This document shows positions 39,153 to 51,248 of a stretch of DNA of 64,000 bases, in pieces. The position numbers and the translations under genes were made by a program. The notes beneath the pieces are model-generated. The model made no database searches and was not told the DNA's origin. It saw only the letters and a program-made list of their open reading frames with translations. Each line of letters starts with the position of its first letter. Position 1 is the stretch's first letter. Source of the stretch: Athripsodes cinereus (Eukaryota > Arthropoda > Insecta > Trichoptera > Leptoceridae); contig OX388313.1 of the NCBI GenBank assembly GCA_947579605.1, forward strand, positions 30,259,214-30,323,213, written 5' to 3'.

Positions 39153-39462
39153 CGGCATATCTCACAAGATGGGAAACCAGCAGATTAATCTATGCAATAA
39201 ACGTGTAAAGTGCTTGGAATATAATACATTAATCACTCATTTCTGTAAGTTATTAATATTCTACCGCAAAAAACATGAATTTCTAAAATAATAAATTAAG
39301 AATACGTTTAAGATATTATGAGCACGCAAAGGACGACTTGCGTGTTTATTACATTTGTTTTGTTTGCAGGCTTTTGGGAAAAGAAAATAAATGCTGAAAA
39401 AATAAATGTTTAATTCGTATGGTTCTTCTGCTGGCAACCTCGCTCATAGGAGATGCCGTTTT
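39153..39462. repeat. Fold-back/MITE family, both arms present
   Basis: Left arm ACGGCATATCTCACAAGATG with ACCAGCAGATT and GCAATAAACGTGTAAAG. Right arm AAAGGACGACTTGCGTGTTT and TCTGCTGGCAACC ending GGAGATGCCGT. The right arm is interrupted by about 50 bp between 39371 and 39420. Best evidence that this family has long (about 70 bp) inverted arms. Confidence 0.6.
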
Positions 39463-39721
39463 TGTATAGATAGATATCTTGAATATATCAAAGACAAAGG
39501 TGATTCAGATGTTACGAATAGGTATTGTTTAATTTTCCTATTTACGTTTGCAGCAATATATTATTTTTGTTCCGTCTTGCATAGGTATTAATGCGCAATC
39601 GTTCATATTATCATATCAATAGGTATAATTTTACGAAGAGACTCAATAATAGTTATGAAATACGTACGACTCACCGCCCGAGGTTCGAACCATTACAATG
39701 TGTTATACAATTTGTACACCT

Positions 39722-39775
39722 TCATTCAATATCCAATAATATTAATTTTCATTCAATATCCAATAATATTAATTG
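39722..39775. repeat. 27-bp tandem duplication
   Basis: CATTCAATATCCAATAATAT occurs twice with a 27-base period (39723 and 39750). Confidence 0.9.
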
Positions 39776-42700
39776 TTTTTATAACTATAATAAAATATCA
39801 TATTTTACATGTTGTAAAAGTAAAACAATTGTAATTTTATTGATGTTGTGTGATGGAAAATCTACCTGAAACACAATTAATTAATTAAACACACATTTGT
39901 GTCAAAGTTTTCAATATTCATTGCTTATTGCACTAAAATATTCAAATTGTTCTTCAAAGTTGTCTAAAAATTCAGTATTGTGATTGCAATGAGAGAATTA
40001 AAGGTTTTTAGCCTGTATCTCTTCATTACCGTGAGAGCTACGAACTTGCGATATTATAGGAACTAATATGTTTAATAGTTCATTTTCCTATTGCATTATA
40101 TGGACAATGATCTAATACCATTTTGCCAATCTGCCTTTATTATCTTAGATAAAGAATGGTTTATTATTATTTTAAATGAAGTGTTAGTAATATAGAGTAT
40201 TAGCAAATAATAATGGTATACATTGCAAGATATTTCGTAACCAGCGAGCAAGTACAATATTATTACTTCAAAGTGGGTGAACGGCATCGTGTCGTCGACC
40301 ATCCCAATGTATTAGGAGATAAGAAAGCGGTGAAAGTGGACTGACACAAACTATACTACTACAAACCATGTATGTAGGTATACATAATAAACACACGTTC
40401 ATAATATATGATGATGTTGTGATGTTGATGTTGGTTACATTACAACTATTATTACTACTACTACTACTACTAAGACAACTTCCGCATGAGAGAAAGTAAA
40501 ATACGGCCTTTCTCTATTATGATAGTACTGTGTCGTGTCTTTATTAATATTACGATGTCGTTACCTCTTCACCCTTCTGCTGGCCGGGCGGATGTTGTGT
40601 GTTACGAAATCGATTTAATGCTCTTTTTTTATCTAATAGAAAATCATTTTTTAATACATGTTGCCTTTCAAATATGCAAATGTCGTATCACATAGCTATC
40701 TCGTTTATTAGCATTAATTTGTTTCCTATTAAGTTATTAATAATACTTTTGAGTTGCTGTTATACAATATTGCTTTCACAAAAATGTTGTCATTGAACCC
40801 TTTTACATATATGAGAACCTGATACATTAATGAATTAAAGAGATTGTCAAAACGTTGTTGCTGGTCTTTGCAATATGTTCCTTTATTTGAAGAAATAAAT
40901 GAATAAATATAATTAAACCTGTATTTAAAATAATTCAATTAAGAATTTTCAAAATATTTTTTATGAGAAAGTGAAGTGAATAAAATTTGTTGTTAAATTG
41001 TATTACACTGATGACATTTGAATTAAATAAACTCGATTAATCATGATATCAAACCCAATTAAGTATTAAATAAAACATAAGCAACTGTATTGACATCATA
41101 TTATTATTGACATATAATAATATCAATCAAAATGGCAATACTTGTTATATTGACGTATTGTTATTTATATGTAATTGCAAAACCGGATATACCTAACATC
41201 ATTTATAAGTTTGTTTAAATTTCGAATAATCTATCTGTCACCAAATCAAGTTTCACTCTCGTTTGATAGAAGAGAAAATATTCGTGTCATTGGCTTCTTA
41301 ACTATACGTTGCTAACTTCACGTCATAATTGTAATAATATTACATACCGTGCACCTATCGCCATTTCACTTTAACATATGTGTATGATATGTAATGTTAT
41401 CTCATTCGCAGATGGGCGAATGTATGCGATACGCAATGTTATTATTGTTACTCATATACCATCTCTTTTCAACTCATTATCATTAATGTTGTAAAGAGTG
41501 AAAGGGGTTCAATAAACTCTTTTCTTTTTTATTATTTATTTATTTATATATCTAAGCAGCTGACATATTATTATTATAACAATAATTAACACAAAATTTC
41601 TCATTAATGACATGTCATGTTACCTAATCTCTGACGTATATTGTAGATATTTTTTTATTATTGTGATTTTACATTTCACATAGTGTGCTGTGTCTTTGAA
41701 CTCTTTTCCTTTCTCTTTATTCTTTAAAAATGATACAAACGTAATAAGTACAATGATAATTTCATAAACAATGGAATAGAAAGTAGTTCTCTATTGTATA
41801 TTTTATTATAATCTATGGAAAATTGTTACTTTTTATCTATGGTGGCGGCGATATGTCATTATTTGGAAAATTCTTTTATTGTTCAAATCCTATTATTTGT
41901 GAATTTCATATTATTGTCGTAAACATAAAAGTAGTTTATTTGGTATTAACGAATACGTGATTGTGTGCACTATCTTATTCAATAAAATTTATGTATCTGT
42001 CGGTACTTTTTCCTGAAAATTAGTAAAGAAAATGTAATGCTTAAAAATCCATCAATGTTCAGGTTTCGTGTTTGTCCCAAATTGAAAATTACGGTCAAAT
42101 ATTTATTTTGCATATTTCAGAATAATTATGTTTAAAAATGGTATCCAGTATGAAAAACATAAAAGTGTTTAAAAACACGTGCTCTGTTCGTTTCTGCACG
42201 TGCCTCACAAAAAACATAAAATTTTCACTTACTAAACATATACTGGTGTTGGACGCCATCTCTCGAACAGTAGTCAAAGCTTTAAAATTTTAATTTCACT
42301 GCAATATTTCAATAATGGGATACCAAAAAAATAAAAATAGATTTTAATTATTAAAATATAAACTATATTGATAAAATAAAATTATAAAAACTATAAAATA
42401 AAAATACTTTATTTTTCACATACAAAGTGTCGCTACTCTTCGATAGATGGCGGTGTCAGTCAGTTGAAGGAGTACGTGCCTCGCGGGTGTTTGTACATTG
42501 TTATTACTATTTTATTGCGACGAATGCTAGCGCCATTTTCCACTCTGTGGGCGACCTCGCGAAGTAGAGTTCGTCGGCCATGTTTATTATTTCTCAACAG
42601 TTCATCATTCCTTACTACGTATTATTACTATGCGGCGGGAGACATGGCACCTGTACCGTACTCCATAGTATATTACTCCGCGAGTGCCGATGTACGCGTG

Positions 42701-44039
42701 CGTCGCCCGCCAAATTTATATGAAAGATTAATTAATGTACTACTTGTCACACATTACATCTGATTGTGATTTATTTTTATTACTTATTTCCTCATCCTCA
42801 TTCTGACAAGTTATTTATTTTAGTTTGATTATTCCCTACTATTCTTTAGACATGATGTAATTTGCTAATATTTTTATTTTTTTTGTCTTTAATGGCAATT
42901 ATCAACTTACTAAATATTTTGATTGTCGTTAAAAAATATTTGAAGAATAAATAAAATTGTTTACAATTTTCAGCGGTCGTAAGAAAGTAATTAAAAATTT
43001 CCTTTTATTCCATACATTAGTTAAAAAACACATACATTTCTGATTGTACATTTTTTACAGATTTTCACAATATTGCTAGCTTTTGATTCATCCTAGATTT
43101 AGTTTTTTTTCTAATTTATGTATTTCAATAAAAAAAATATCTTTATGTATCCAGACAGATCATAAAACAAAAACAAATAATGATAACAATAACAAATAAA
43201 TGAAAGTCAAAACGATTAACAAAAATAAATATATAAAACGAAAAGAAACAAAGGAATGACGAACTTCAGATAAAGTTTTATATTTTATTAGTTTACTTTA
43301 ACAAATTTGACCGAATAATGTCGGGTTAAGAATGATACTAGGTAGGTACATACTTATAAAATATTGTTTACTCTATTAAAAAAGATAATATACAATATGT
43401 ATGTTTGCTTGTTTGTATTAGAGAATGACTAATGATAAATACAATATATAATATATGCGATTATTGGTGATGGTTTTGCCCTCCCAAAGGACATTTGTTG
43501 GACGTGTTCAATTTAAATACATTAGGTATACATTTTATCTTCTCAGGGGACAAATACCAAATGGCACAACACTGACCTTTATTGTTTGTTTTTAAAATAC
43601 AACTTAGAGGTTAAATTTTATTTAAAAAATAAATTCTAATCAACTTGTTTAATTACAATAATTGCAAGATTAGTTCTAATATTTTTGTTGTTTGTTTGCG
43701 ATGTTACTATTGCTATCAATTTGGTCATTTGAAATATTGTTATAAAAGTGTAAAATTTCTAATATTTCACTCATAATAGACTCGAGCGTCATAAGTAACG
43801 GTTCAAATCATATAGTTATTAATAATAGTAATAACAATATAATAAATAACGCAAAGCACATAACGCAACATCACACACACGTTCACATCCATTTTCCGCA
43901 TTCGCACCATTCCTACCAACTCTAGTAATAACAAGTATAGCAGCGACTTTGTTATACTAATGCACACACATAAAGAAAATTATTACTTTAGTAGGTACAA
44001 TGATTTAAAAAAAGAATAGAACGCCATTTGAATAATACG

Positions 44040-44232
44040 TCAAGCGGTGCGGTGGGGTCGAACGTACAGCGCCGTTCGTTCCCGCGCGAACCAAGTTCAA
44101 GGGCACTAGTGTGTGTATATGTAGCTTTAGGTGAGGAGTGACGAGGGGGCGGGTGCAGGGGGGAGTGAACAAGTCGCGAGTGTCGACGATTCACGACTCA
44201 GTGCTACGGAGTTCGCTTTGCACGTTGGTTGT
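44040..44232 (+). promoter_or_regulatory. E75D promoter: initiator plus exact DPE match
   Basis: A GC-rich, microsatellite-free patch in the 18-kb intron lies 640-830 bp before the E75D ATG. TCAGT at 44198-44202 gives A+1 = 44200. Exactly at +28 to +33 (44227-44232) is GGTTGT, matching the DPE consensus RGWYVT at all six positions. No TATA box is seen near -30, the usual arrangement for DPE promoters. A DR1-like arrangement AGTTCA-A-GGGCAC lies at 44094-44106. The leader from 44200 to 44872 has many upstream ATGs, including a 22-residue uORF at 44330-44398. Confidence 0.6.
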
Positions 44233-44872
44233 GTGCGCAGCCAAAGCAATATTCAAACAAGATAATCTACGTTAAACATTTCAGTGGCGCTACGTGAAAG
44301 TACCGTTACATTTTATAATTATTATTTGTATGAAAATACGAATTATTGTTGTTCAACTGTCAACGCGTGTGGATTGTAATAGCAATATCATCTATTAATT
44401 AATACGTCGTGAGTGTGTGACATTTCACTGAATTAATAAATAAAACATACAAGATTTTATTTATTATTTCCATGGATTAATCCAGCAAGTGGATCTGTGT
44501 GACGATATTTCGTTCGTTTTGATCTCAAAAATTTTATAAATTACTCTAGTGCTGTGGCATTTGATAGTTACCATTATTATCGTAAATTGAGTGATATAAG
44601 CTGTGTTTTGTTGTGTGATGTGATGAGAGATAGCAGGATCACAAATTTAACATATTCATCTCTCAAATGTATCGTGTGTTGTTGAAAAGTTCCATGAGAA
44701 GGACGTGTTATCCTACAATTACTTAACAAAACAAAAAATTGAGTGGATTAAAATTTGTGCTGTTTTACTGAATAAGGAATATTGTTATAAATAGTTTGTG
44801 ACTTATAAAAGAAAACAAATTGTACGAATAAATTAAGTTATTGTGAACCAAGTTTTGTGATAATCAGTTTTA

Positions 44873-44948
44873 ATGATTTTGGAAATGGGGGAAGAGTTAC
44901 CAATTTTGAAGGGGATACTAAACGGAGTCGTCAAATATCACAATGCCC
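44873..44948 (+). CDS. E75: E75D-specific first coding exon (25 codons plus one base)
   Basis: A very short alternative first exon encoding MILEMGEELPILKGILNG and then VVKYHNA, ending at a GTAGGT donor (44949). It leaves one base, exactly the phase needed by the acceptor at 48285, giving ...HNAPVRFGRVPKREK. The sequence starting MGEELPILKGIL matches what I recall of the N-terminus of insect E75D, the isoform with no zinc fingers. An in-frame TAA lies at 44861. The first ATG has a weak context (T at -3). The second, at 44885, has G at -3 and G at +4 and may be the main start, giving 648 instead of 652 residues. The exon is too short to appear as a stand-alone open frame. The product keeps hinge, LBD and F region, so it can only act through protein partners or haem. 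Confidence 0.9.
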
Positions 44949-47900
44949 GTAGGTTTCACTTTATTTTATTTTTTTATAACATATTGATAAAACATTATAT
45001 TTAAGAAGCATTATCCCAAAAGGTTAAAATAAGTATCCACGTCTTTGAGATGATGGTAATAACATTATATTCTCAGGAAATGTCAAAACAAGAATACAAA
45101 TATTTTTTCCATTCATTTGCTCTCGTTCTATCAACGTTTGCACGAAAGCTAAAGTGAAAACGATCTCAGGTTATCAATGTCTCTCTATTCATTGTTTAAA
45201 GTCATTTCTAAGTATCAAATAAGTGATATAAATGCTGTGCGTTTAAGATGGTTGTAGTTATCATGGTTTGTAATAATATAACCTCGATATGAGCTACAGA
45301 TCTGTCACTTATGTCTTGTTGTTGCTTTGAATTTAATAAACAATAGACAAGTCACATACAACTCGTTGTTTCACAAAGAATAATTCTACTACAATGCATA
45401 CAATAAAATATGTATTCGGATAGAAATTTATTTTCATTCAATAATATTATTATAATATAATATAATGTTTTTTCATCATCATTATTATTATTCATTCGCC
45501 TACAACGACGTGAAAGTGCAACATCGAGTTTCTTTTCGTCGTCAAAATTTGAGCACGTTTTCACCCCGACATTGAACTCTTTGATTGATTGATTAAACAT
45601 ACCGAGTTATTTTTGTAAGACATTCAACTTGATGCCAGCAAAACGATTAACGAAATGCTATAAAAAAATGACATCGAAAACACATTATTCATCATTTATC
45701 ATTCTCCAAATTTTCTTTCTTATTTATCATTTTCTTCATCATGAAAAAATTCGTTAGTAATGTGAACATTTTCATATTTATCAATTTTCATTGACGCATG
45801 CGACTAAATGTTATATTATCTTTAAAATTTATGGTTGAAAATATTAATTTTAGTAAATTAACGAATACAAAATGGTAATATGTATGTATTGTTATAAAGT
45901 GATCGAAATTGACCTACAATAGTGAAATTAATCGATGCGTCAGAGTTAAGAAAGTTTATACTAACAATAACACACTTTATTCCGGTATCATTGCAACAAT
46001 GTTTGCTTGAATAATGTATAATGTTTAATCTTTATACATTATAATACAATTTAGAGTTTGACCTTTAATGATATATTATCCAAATGAATCAATTTCTGTA
46101 TCATATCAAATTTCACCGTTTTAGAGACAATGGCTTATTCAGGAAATCAGAACTCTTGATTCAGAGCACTCAGTACAAAGTATTTCGATAAATTTAATAA
46201 AAATTCCCTTTGAATTCCTAATGGCCTAAAATTTCCTTATAATATGACTCAAATGTAGAATATTTGTGAAGCAAAAGTAAACTTCAAAGGGCAATCGTTT
46301 ATCTGTATCAAACACTTTCACAATTTGCATGTTGTTCATATCAGCGAGTAATACAAACTCAAATAGTTGTATAAATTTATGATTTGATAAGCCTATAGCA
46401 ATGTTCTTGTTTGTTATATTTAATATTATTAACAGAATAAGTATCTAATACTAACACGGTAAAGTCTTGTCTTAAGTGAAAACTGTATTGCGCTATACAA
46501 GTTGTATGTAGTTGTTGAGATACAGACCTATTGCTACGCTCATAAGTGTGTTACCGAAAACTTTTACTTTCTCTGTTCTCGTTTCGTGAACGTTTGTATC
46601 CGTAGGTTGTGATCACTTTACTGCTAATGAAGCAGATTCTTTAACAATCTCATTTATCAAACAATGGTTGTTGTACACATAATAATATAATACTGTGTTT
46701 TCTCATCTTCAGATAGCAACTAAATTTCTTCTCCTCAGTAATCCGTGAACAACATAAAACAACAATACTAAATAGTAATAATATTGTGACAATAGACTGT
46801 TGATAGATAGTAAATAATAATATTAGAAATGAAATCTCGCGTTAAACTTGGGGTCACACGGAGGTCACATCACTTTCGCTCGTATTAGATACGTCTTGTA
46901 AAAAACTTCTACGTCTAGTTAGTTACATTTTCATCACTCTCTCTATTTTAGAGATTTAGTAAGTAAATATCTAAATAGATCATCGTTACAAACTAAATAA
47001 TGACAACACAAAGTATTTAAAGAACATGATTATTTAAACTATCCCGCGTATCAGGAACGCATAAACTTGTAAGGGTGTTAGCGTAGAATGCTCAGAGGTC
47101 TTTGACTCATGTGTGTAAGTATTTAGTGCATCCCCTCGTTTTGTTGTTCCCCGTGTCCTTTAGCCCTTCAGGTAGAGCAGATGGGAAGCAGATGGCGGGC
47201 ACGCGTCAGACACCTGGCTTACCCTACAAATATTACAAACTTGTAATATTTTTATCTCCCGTGTTTTTTAAAATCATTGTCCTCAATAAAAACATGTTAT
47301 TTCATTATTGTATTTACTTACATGCATTAATTGTTATATATTTTTGTTACACTCAACAACTTAACGAACTTTGGCATACTATGTGTACTTGTATGTTTTT
47401 ATATTTTATACTTCATCCACCCACTGCAGTATCAGCTTTCAATATCCCGACAGATTTTATTCGATACGAGATGTCATACCCTCTAGTAATAATATTTCAA
47501 TAAAGGGAGTCCGAGGTCACTGCCCTGCCTTTGTTGATCCCTTGCATCTGTCTGTGTCTCAACTACCACACAATCCTCAAGTACATTTTTTACCCTCTGC
47601 GTTCTAAGGTAAATGCCCTAAGCCTGTCTGAAATGCATTCACATTAGGTACAACCAAAACATCTTTGTTCATTATAAAGCTATTGAAATTAGATGTAGTA
47701 GGGATTTTTTTCTAATATTCTTTTTGTGTATTTAACGGATTTTGCCTATGATAAGTAGATCTTTATTATTATGCTAATAAATCCTTGATAAAATGTCATT
47801 ATTCATTTTGAACGTTATTTTACGTGACATTGAGATCGAATACACATTATATTGTATTGAATGACACCTTGCATAAAAAAGCACGCTTATGTTATTGGAA

Positions 47901-48284
47901 ACGTCATAAATTTGAGCACGTGGATAAAAACGTTGAACAGAATGATTGAGTTTTGAGCACGTGCCAATAATGTACTATTTATTATAGTGTTTCTGTAATC
48001 TTTGGCATTTGTATTTTATTGCGTTCTCTCATTATGTTATTTTGTTTCCATCGTGGTAAAGTTTAAATGATTTGTAAGATCGCAGAGTCGCCTTGCACCG
48101 CACGAGTTTCCTTCCGTATTGACCTTATCAACATTCTCGGAATACTTATTCATATTGAAATGTATTCACTCAAGATCATTCAATGAAACATTCTTTACAT
48201 AGTATAATTATAATTATATTTTACAATCCCATGTTCCGTTTATCTTTTGTATGATTTTTAACGATTTGTTTCTATTTGTTACAG

Positions 48285-48520
48285 CCGTGAGATTCGGCCG
48301 GGTGCCGAAGAGAGAAAAGGCAAGGATCCTCGCCGCAATGCAACAATCAAGTAGCAGTCGATCTCAAGAAAGAGCAGCAGCTCAAGAGCTCGATGATGAG
48401 CCTAGACTGTTAGCTAGAGTAGTAAGAGCTCATATGGATACATGTGAATTCACAAGAGATCGAGTTGCATCAATGAGAGCGCGAGCGAGAGAGTGCCCAA
48501 CCTACTCAGTGCCAACTCTG
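48285..48520 (+). CDS. E75: E75 common hinge exon
   Basis: Shared internal exon of 236 nt, preceded by a pyrimidine-rich TTGTTACAG and followed by a GTAAGC donor. It takes one base from E75B (giving Ala136) or E75D (giving Pro26), then reads VRFGRVPKREKARILAAMQQ, a Ser/Arg/Gln stretch and QELDDEPRLLARVVRAHMDT. It ends PTYSVPTL in phase 0. It supplies the basic extension downstream of the DNA-binding domain, a possible nuclear-localisation segment (KREKAR), and the hinge with the first helices leading to the ligand-binding domain. E75B residues 136-214. The very high similarity to other insect E75 hinges leaves little doubt. Confidence 0.97.
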
Positions 48521-51248
48521 GTAAGCATAAATAATTTGGATTAATTCTCTCATAGGTTATATTGATCTATCTATTTTAATAAAACCCGCGCTTAGAAATA
48601 ATAACGATAATATCATCTAGGAATTCTCGTTTAATTAATTCAGTTCAATGACAAGACACTTTATTATTGAATAGGAAACACCTTGAAAATAAAAATATTA
48701 AATGTTATTGTGTAATAGACCTTTATGAAACATTTGTCGATTGCTGTTAATTCAATAATCGTTAATGTGGCGGACTATTGGTACTTATAGTGAATTGAAG
48801 CATACATAATATTGAACATGACATAAATACATTTTAGTGGCACAATAATAATTAATAAAACTTTATTTGTTTTCTTTTTAATTCGATTAATCTAGATCAC
48901 GAGTATATGTATATCCTAATTAATAATTTGCAATTTTCAACAACCGATAATGTGATAGTGACTTGACCTTAGTCGATACTTAAAAATAAATAGTTGGATC
49001 ACAGCATATAGTTTATTTACTTTGTATGTAATATTTCCCTAATTTTTTTCTCAAGGTGAAAGTCTACGTATTAAACCTTTTGACGGTCACAGATTAATAC
49101 AATAAAAAAAACCGGCTTCCGTGTCCATCAGAAACTGTCATATTATGTGTAGGTATCTCTCTTTGTATATGTTCACTACTAATGTATTGAAAGATAAATA
49201 TCATAAAACATGCATGCAACAAGACCAGTATTATTATACATACATATACACACATAATGTAGATAGTAGTAACACATATGTATTCATATAATTGTGTAGC
49301 GTAAATGCGGATACGCGACGTGTCTAGAGGCAAGGTCGATGTCGCGGTGCGACGGACGAGGAAGCTCGCGGCAACCACACTGATAGTATCGAATTAAAAA
49401 TAATTAATTATAAAAGAAAATATTATTATATGCAACACTGCTAGTATAACAACAAAAAAGATACATTAAAAACTTTCTCGACCGTCACGTACCGCCATAG
49501 TAGGTAAATATATATTTTTCTTCTCGGGGTCAAACTTGAATTATTGTACTAGTACTTATTTTGTTTCTTGTTCGCTGTTATGTGCTCCTGATATTCATTC
49601 GCGTGATGTAATAGTTTTAGTAGGGATTCTTTGCGACCCTTGTTTGTTTATGCGCGCCTAATACTTGTTTATTTTCATGTTTAATTTTTGAATGTCATTT
49701 TTATTTTTATATTTTAAAAAGAAATGTTTATTTTGATTATTTATTTATTTATTTATGAAACTTTCTTTTCATTTATAAAATTTTGTTTTGCTTAATTACT
49801 CAAGAAATATTTGAATCACCTCATTCAATATTAAAAATTCCTCTGAAAAATATTTATATTACAAGTCTCCACATTAAAATTCAAATAAATTACAATATTA
49901 TTTGATCTTTGAATAAAGTATTTGAAAATATTTTTGTCCAATTAATAAATATTTACAAGGTCTTCTTATTACTTTACCGTCTAATTTTTTCCACGTCTAC
50001 TTCTAAATTAAATATTTCTTTTAAAGTTTTTAGTTATTAAACCTTATGAAATTGTAAAAGACAGATAGATAGACAAAATAAAGGAAAGAGGGTAGAAAAA
50101 GTATATACAGTAGATAGTTCGTACGACCTTGCGAGGTTTAACGGAAAAATTCAAGGTTGTTTTACACAAAAATACGGGGGGTTAAACCGCCATCTTTCGC
50201 TCCCCTTGAACTAACGTAATAAATAATAATAATATATTTTATTTTAACGCGTTTTTTCGTATTATCATATTATTAAATTTTTGTCACTTTTTCTATAAAT
50301 AAATAAATTTAGTCAGTATGTTATAATAAAATGTCACTTCCTTAATAATAATAAAATAAAATGACGGACGAGATAAATCTTATAATAAATGTATAGATAA
50401 TAAAAAGGCGAATGGTTAAGGTCTTTATGTATATGTCAATGGTGATCTTCAATCGCAGTATAAATAAACAAGGAAATATAACTAACAGTAAAAACTACTC
50501 ATTGCTAAGGCCAAAGACTTGCCTCAATTATTGTTTAACGTTTGCACTACTAGCTAGCTAGGGAGAAGTGAACTCATTATAATAATAGCTGAATGCTTCG
50601 GTCAGTGTTGCCAGCTTGCAATTGAAGGATATCCACAGTAAATGTTACCAGTGATGTGATTGTTACCACTATAGGTCAAAAGAAATAATACTGTAAAACT
50701 CAAAAGGTCAATTCGCTACATTCTCAATGTAGCAAATTATTTTATACAAACACCTAGTACAATGCGGAAGATTATTGCAATATAATAATTTATCGTTTAG
50801 TATTTGAAAAATTTAACTTGATGCTTATAAATTATTATGGTGTTGCTATCTTCAGATTCTTTTAGGCATTATTTTAAGCATTTCGATCTAGAAATAGCTC
50901 ACGCGTTTTATATTAGTAATAATATTATATCGATTTAAAATGTTACGCACGCTCGACCTTGTGAGACCAACAATCTATTGTAGCTATCGTGTCGGGCGCC
51001 TCGAGTTGTACTTGTACTTACATTGTGTATTGTAGAGGGTAAATCTTCCCACCCTCCGCTGTGACGTCACAAAACCTCCCTTCCCTGGGGTGTGCGTGCC
51101 AAAGACCCGTTCATTGACTGTTAAATATCATTCTGTACTGAAAATACATTTAGTCTGTTTATTAAAATGTTTATTTAACATACCCCGTTGTTTTATTGTA
51201 TTCAATTGTCGACTGATAAACTAATGAATTATTTTTCTATTGTTTCAG
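48521..51248 (+). other. E75 intron between hinge exon and LBD exon
   Basis: Intron of 2.7 kb bounded by GTAAGC and TTTCAG. Mostly AT-rich low complexity. Three GC-richer islands without coding potential are seen at about 49300-49380, 50160-50215 and 50990-51110. The last includes a full CRE palindrome TGACGTCA at 51062-51069, about 180 bp before the LBD exon. No open frame or transposon hallmark was recognised in it. Confidence 0.85.

Larger units (their letters stand above)
30030..48284 (+). other. E75 intron between second-finger exon and hinge exon
   Basis: An intron of about 18.3 kb from the GTAAGT donor at 30030 to the CAG acceptor ending at 48284. It hosts the E75D promoter and exon (44.0-44.95 kb). 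For E75D the intron is 44949-48284. The rest is AT-rich with no supportable exon. It contains a tRNA-derived SINE-like sequence (31.5 kb), copies of the fold-back repeat family (36.9-39.5 kb) and short tandem duplications. GC-richer patches without coding signal lie at about 32700-32790, 34110-34130 and 42420-42720. The last contains AGATGGCGGTG, which includes a GATGGC core shared with Pho/YY1 sites; that is a weak hint only. Confidence 0.9.

Noticed and set aside
43988..44194. Reverse-strand 68-codon frame
   Set aside because: Antisense of the GC-rich E75D promoter; no evidence of translation.
47102..47607. Two overlapping open frames of 133 and 78 codons in the E75 intron
   Set aside because: No motif, AT-rich composition, no codon bias; likely chance.
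50124..50965. Recurrent CGACCTTG(T/C)GAG phrase (50128, 50952, 61819) suggesting FTZ-F1 sites
   Set aside because: Each lacks the pyrimidine required before CAAGG in the FTZ-F1 consensus, and the longer shared context hints at a repeat end instead.
51240..51248. ATG TTT CAG in frame with the LBD exon as a start codon
   Set aside because: These bases are the end of the intron (TGTTTCAG acceptor); the exon 3 phase joins at 51249.
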